From contig CAIYNT010000036.1 in the NCBI GenBank assembly GCA_903927605.1, forward strand, positions 1 to 7,100: a DNA stretch of 7,100 nt, read 5' to 3'. The notes below the pieces were generated by a model. It ran no database searches. It was not told the DNA's origin and saw only the letters and a list, made by a program, of their open reading frames with translations. Below, one piece after another: positions 4,353 to 7,100 of the stretch. Source of the stretch: an uncultured Holophagaceae bacterium (GTDB taxonomy: Bacteria; Acidobacteriota; Holophagae; Holophagales; Holophagaceae). The translations under genes were made by a program, and so were the position numbers. Positions within the stretch are counted from its first letter, which is position 1; every line of letters begins with the position of its first letter.

Positions 4353-5885
4353 ATGAGTGACGACCTAATCCGGGCAGCCCAATACGTGCGGATGTCCACG
4401 GAGCATCAGCAATATTCAACGGAAAATCAGTCTGATGTCCTGAAGGAATACGCCAACAGGCGGGGCATTCAAATTGTCCGCACCTTCAGCGATGCCGGGA
4501 AAAGCGGCCTTCGCATCGATGGCCGGGATGGCCTGAAGGACCTCATTGAGACAGTCCAATGCGGACGAGCAGACTTCACCATGATCCTGGTGTACGACGT
4601 GAGTCGCTGGGGGCGGTTCCAAGATGCCGATGAAAGCGCCTATTACGAGTACATCTGCAAGCGGGTTGGGATCACGGTTCAGTATTGTGCCGAGCAATTC
4701 GAGAATGATGGCAGCCCAGTCTCCACGATCGTTAAGGGTGTCAAGCGGGCCATGGCTGGTGAGTACAGCCGGGAATTGTCGACCAAGGTCTTTAAAGGGC
4801 AGTGTCGGTTGATCGAACTGGGCTTCCGACAGGGGGGAGCTGCTGGCTACGGCCTGAGGCGGTTACTCATCGATCAGGCTGGAAAGCCAAAGACCGAGCT
4901 ACAGCCTGGTGAGCAGAAGAGCCTTCAAACGGACCGAGTGGTCCTGGTGCCTGGTCCCCCCGAAGAGCGAGCGGTGGTCCGTCGGATATATCGTTTATTC
5001 GTAGAGGAGGAATACAGCGAGCGACAGATATCCTCAGAACTCAATCGGGCCGGGATCTTCGGGGAGCTGGGCCGAGACTGGACCCGAGGGATGGTCCACC
5101 AAGTGCTCACCAACGAAAAATATATCGGGAACAATGTCTTCAACAAGATCTCCTTCAAGCTGAAGAAGAAGCGAGTCAAGAACCCTCCCCAGATGTGGGT
5201 TCGGCGCAATGATGCCTTCGATGCCGTGGTGGACATGGTTGATTTCACCGCAGCGCAGGCAATCATCCTGGAGCGGCACAAGCGGGTCTCGGATGCGGAG
5301 CTGCTGGACCTCCTTCGGGGCCTTGCTCAACGCAATGGTCGCCTGAGCGGGCTGATCATCGACGAAGCAGAAGGAATGCCCTCCAGTTCCGCTTACCGAC
5401 AGCGCTTCGGCAGCCTCGCAAGGGCCTATCAACTGGTCGATTACCTGCCTGATCGGGATTTCGCCTACGTGGAGATCAATCGGAGGTTGCGGCAACTTCA
5501 CCCCGAGGTCATGGCGCAGGTGATCAAGGCACTTGAAGAACGCGGAGGCACCGTCACACGGGATCCAAAGACCGACCTGCTCCTGGTCAATGGGATGCAT
5601 TCGGTCTCGATTGTCATCTCGCGATGCCATGTGTCCCGAGCTGATGCCATGCGCTGGTTGGTCCGTTTGGATACTGGGCTTGCGCCAGATCTCACCATCG
5701 TCGTTCGGATGGACGCTGCGAATCTGACCCCTCTCGACTATTATGTGCTCCCATCCCTGGACGTGAATGAGGCTCGCCTTCGCATCAAGGAGGACAACGG
5801 CCTGTTCCTGGATGGCTACCGCTATGAATCCCTTGAGTATTTCTTTGGGATCGCCCAAACGGTCCGGGCCGTGGCGGCAGCATGA
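4353..5885 (+). CDS. Serine recombinase with unusual C-terminal extension, 510 residues
   Basis: Cuts and rejoins DNA at specific sites through a serine-DNA link, probably for integration or excision of an element. Residues 8-160 are the resolvase catalytic domain: YVRMST with nucleophile Ser15 and Arg13, SDAGKSG (46-52), and YDVSRWGR (81-88) with Arg85 and Arg88. Residues 165-275 are the recombinase DNA-binding domain (GYGLRR, VVRRIYRLF, YSERQISSELNRAG, WTRGMVHQVLTNEKYIGN). The usual zinc ribbon with paired CxxC motifs is missing. Instead about 200 residues follow, with SSSAYRQRFGSLARAY (344-359), VSIVISRCH (418-426) and LDYYVLPSLD (461-470). Start ATG 4353 has GAGGTG 4 bases upstream. Starts at 4341 and a TTG at 4296 are possible but lack a good site. 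The stop overlaps the next gene by 4 bp. Expression is probably held down by the XRE repressor. Confidence 0.93.
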   Translation: MSDDLIRAAQYVRMSTEHQQYSTENQSDVLKEYANRRGIQIVRTFSDAGKSGLRIDGRDGLKDLIETVQCGRADFTMILVYDVSRWGRFQDADESAYYEYICKRVGITVQYCAEQFENDGSPVSTIVKGVKRAMAGEYSRELSTKVFKGQCRLIELGFRQGGAAGYGLRRLLIDQAGKPKTELQPGEQKSLQTDRVVLVPGPPEERAVVRRIYRLFVEEEYSERQISSELNRAGIFGELGRDWTRGMVHQVLTNEKYIGNNVFNKISFKLKKKRVKNPPQMWVRRNDAFDAVVDMVDFTAAQAIILERHKRVSDAELLDLLRGLAQRNGRLSGLIIDEAEGMPSSSAYRQRFGSLARAYQLVDYLPDRDFAYVEINRRLRQLHPEVMAQVIKALEERGGTVTRDPKTDLLLVNGMHSVSIVISRCHVSRADAMRWLVRLDTGLAPDLTIVVRMDAANLTPLDYYVLPSLDVNEARLRIKEDNGLFLDGYRYESLEYFFGIAQTVRAVAAA

Positions 5886-6736
5886 CCACGGTGCAGCTTG
5901 TTCCCATCGATAAGATTCGCGTGATCAATGCGCGGGGTCGAAGCAAGGGGAAGTTCCGGGAGATTGTGGAGAACATCGCCAAAATTGGACTGAAGAAGCC
6001 AATCACGGTCAGTCGACGGGATGGAGACGATGGATTCGATCTGGTGTGTGGGCAGGGGCGACTGGAAGCCTATATCGCATATGGAGCCCGTGACATTCCA
6101 GCCGTGGTCGTAGAAATCCCCCTGGAGGATCGGCTCCTTTGCAGCTTGGTCGAGAACCTGACCCGGCGCACACCGTCCTGCCTTGAGCTGGCAAGGGACT
6201 TGGCCGGGCTTAGAGAGCGCGGCCACAGTCTGTCTTCTATCTCCGCACTCACAGGTGTGAGCGAGAGCTACGTCGTGCAACTCATCCGACTCATTGAGAA
6301 CGGTGAGGATCGCCTGGTCGCTGCGGTCGAGCGCGGCGATATACCCATCACATCGGCCATGGAGATCGCGACCTTTGGTGACGCGGAAATGCAGAACAGC
6401 CTTCAGGATGCCTACGACAGTGGAAAGATCCGTGGGCGAGCCCTCCTGAAGATGCGCAGGCTCATCGAAGAGCGTCGGGCACGTGGAAAGGACCTTGGTA
6501 GGTCTAGCTCCCGACGGGCCAAGACACCCTCCTCGCAGGATTTGGTCCGCACGCTTCGCAAGGAGACCCAGAAGCAGGAACTGCTGGTGAAGAAATCCCG
6601 GCACTGCGAGCAGCAACTTCGATTTGTCCTGACGGCATTGAAGGACCTCATGAAAAACGATCACTTCGTGACCCTCCTTCGGGCCGAGAAACTCGATGTC
6701 CTGCCTAAATATTTGAACGAAATGCTCCAGAAATGA
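5882..6736 (+). CDS. ParB-like protein with RepB C-terminal domain, 284 residues
   Basis: Related to plasmid partition proteins ParB/RepB, which bind a centromere-like site and, in true ParB, CTP. Residues 5-100 are the ParB N-terminal domain: LVPIDKIRV, ENIAKIGLKKPITV, CGQGRLEAYIAYG (56-68) and LVENLTRR (89-96). The canonical GERR box reads GQGR, so CTP binding may be altered. Residues 115-137 are a KorB-like helix-turn-helix (LSSISALTGVSESYVVQLIRL). Residues about 165-284 fit the RepB plasmid-partition domain, ending HFVTLLRAEKLDVLPKYLNEML. ATGA overlaps with both neighbours and no ribosome binding site before ATG 5882 point to translational coupling. There is no ParA gene in view, so ordinary partition is doubtful. 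A DNA-binding accessory factor for the recombinase is an inference. Confidence 0.9.
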   Translation: MTTVQLVPIDKIRVINARGRSKGKFREIVENIAKIGLKKPITVSRRDGDDGFDLVCGQGRLEAYIAYGARDIPAVVVEIPLEDRLLCSLVENLTRRTPSCLELARDLAGLRERGHSLSSISALTGVSESYVVQLIRLIENGEDRLVAAVERGDIPITSAMEIATFGDAEMQNSLQDAYDSGKIRGRALLKMRRLIEERRARGKDLGRSSSRRAKTPSSQDLVRTLRKETQKQELLVKKSRHCEQQLRFVLTALKDLMKNDHFVTLLRAEKLDVLPKYLNEMLQK

Positions 6737-7100
6737 ACGCCCCACGGCTCCAGCCCGCCTTTGAATTTGAAGGGATCATGCTTCGGCTCGACAAGCTTCT
6801 GCCGACCCGGACCAGCAGTGAGAACCTGAAGGACTCATCGAAGTTCCGCGCCCTGACAGCCTCCATCCGCGAGGTTGGGATCATCGAGCCATTGAGTGTG
6901 TTCCCTCAAAAGGGTGGGAGATACCTTCTGCTGGATGGCCACGCTCGTGCCGAAGCCTTGCGAGAGTTGGGGATCTTCGAGGCCCCCTGCCTCGTCTCCC
7001 TCGCAAATGAGGGCTATAGCTATAACAAGAGGGTGAACCGGATCGCACCAATCCAGGCCAACCGCATGATCCTGAAGGCCCTGGATGCTGGGGTTCCGGA
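6733..7100 (+). CDS. Second ParB-like protein, partial, runs off the right edge
   Basis: Only the first 122 residues are inside the window. A ParB-type N-terminal domain is clear: MLRLDKLLPTR (16-26), FRALTASIREVGIIEPLSVF (38-57), RYLLLDGHARAEALRELG (63-80). The GERR box reads DGHAR. The segment YNKRVNRIAPIQANRMILKAL (97-117) takes the place of ENxxR and is typical of ParB-like proteins annotated with a RepB C-terminal domain, whose remainder should lie beyond 7100. Start ATG 6733 overlaps the stop of the previous gene as ATGA, and an internal ATG at 6778 with GAAGGG close upstream is an alternative. It is clearly diverged from the 5882-6736 protein and not a tandem duplicate. It is probably an operon member working with the recombinase and the first ParB-like protein. 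Confidence 0.88.
   Translation, partial: MNAPRLQPAFEFEGIMLRLDKLLPTRTSSENLKDSSKFRALTASIREVGIIEPLSVFPQKGGRYLLLDGHARAEALRELGIFEAPCLVSLANEGYSYNKRVNRIAPIQANRMILKALDAGVP

Noticed and set aside
5034..5858. Long minus-strand open frame of 274 codons
   Set aside because: It is fully antisense to the recombinase, whose catalytic and DNA-binding motifs are unmistakable. It is a by-product of codon bias.
5822..6745. Long minus-strand open frame of 307 codons
   Set aside because: It is antisense to the first ParB-like gene and the end of the recombinase, with no ribosome binding site or recognisable motifs.

Overview
This window is a stretch of moderately GC-rich bacterial DNA that looks like an accessory region or a mobile-element edge rather than core chromosome. 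It holds small orphan genes, a broken housekeeping-type gene, long gene-poor stretches, and at the right end a regulated recombinase module. The phylum cannot be fixed from the sequence. The protein families seen are widespread in Proteobacteria, Acidobacteriota and similar GC-rich bacteria. No tRNA, rRNA, CRISPR array or intact insertion sequence was recognised.

Layout, left to right. Bases 1-808 hold no convincing gene but contain a perfect 18-bp palindrome (324-341) of the LacI-family operator type. A 76-residue orphan protein is encoded on the minus strand (809-1039) behind a good ribosome binding site. Bases 1278-1691 hold the decayed remains of an SRAP-domain (YedK/HMCES-type) gene, with its 5' part missing, an in-frame TGA where the family has Trp, and a probable late frameshift. 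An AT-rich island (about 1692-1880) with three perfect inverted repeats precedes a small winged-helix-like DNA-binding protein (1926-2261). Small plus-strand genes follow: a 51-residue basic aromatic protein (2441-2596), a DUF2188-type protein (2735-2965) and a 98-residue orphan (3109-3405). The first two are each followed by a GGGCCCC-rich hairpin.

The right third (3809-7100) is the most organised part. A minus-strand XRE-type repressor gene diverges from a plus-strand operon made of a 510-residue serine recombinase with an unusual C-terminal extension, a ParB/RepB-type protein of 284 residues, and a second, different ParB-like protein that runs off the window. Both gene junctions in the operon are 4-bp ATGA overlaps. 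The divergent intergenic region carries two near-identical 15-bp palindromes 32 bp apart and a third degenerate copy 31 bp further along, so the repressor probably controls itself and the operon from phased operators. The pairing of a serine recombinase with two ParB-like proteins and no ParA is a recurrent but, as far as I know, functionally unexplained arrangement. It is the best candidate for an undescribed system here.
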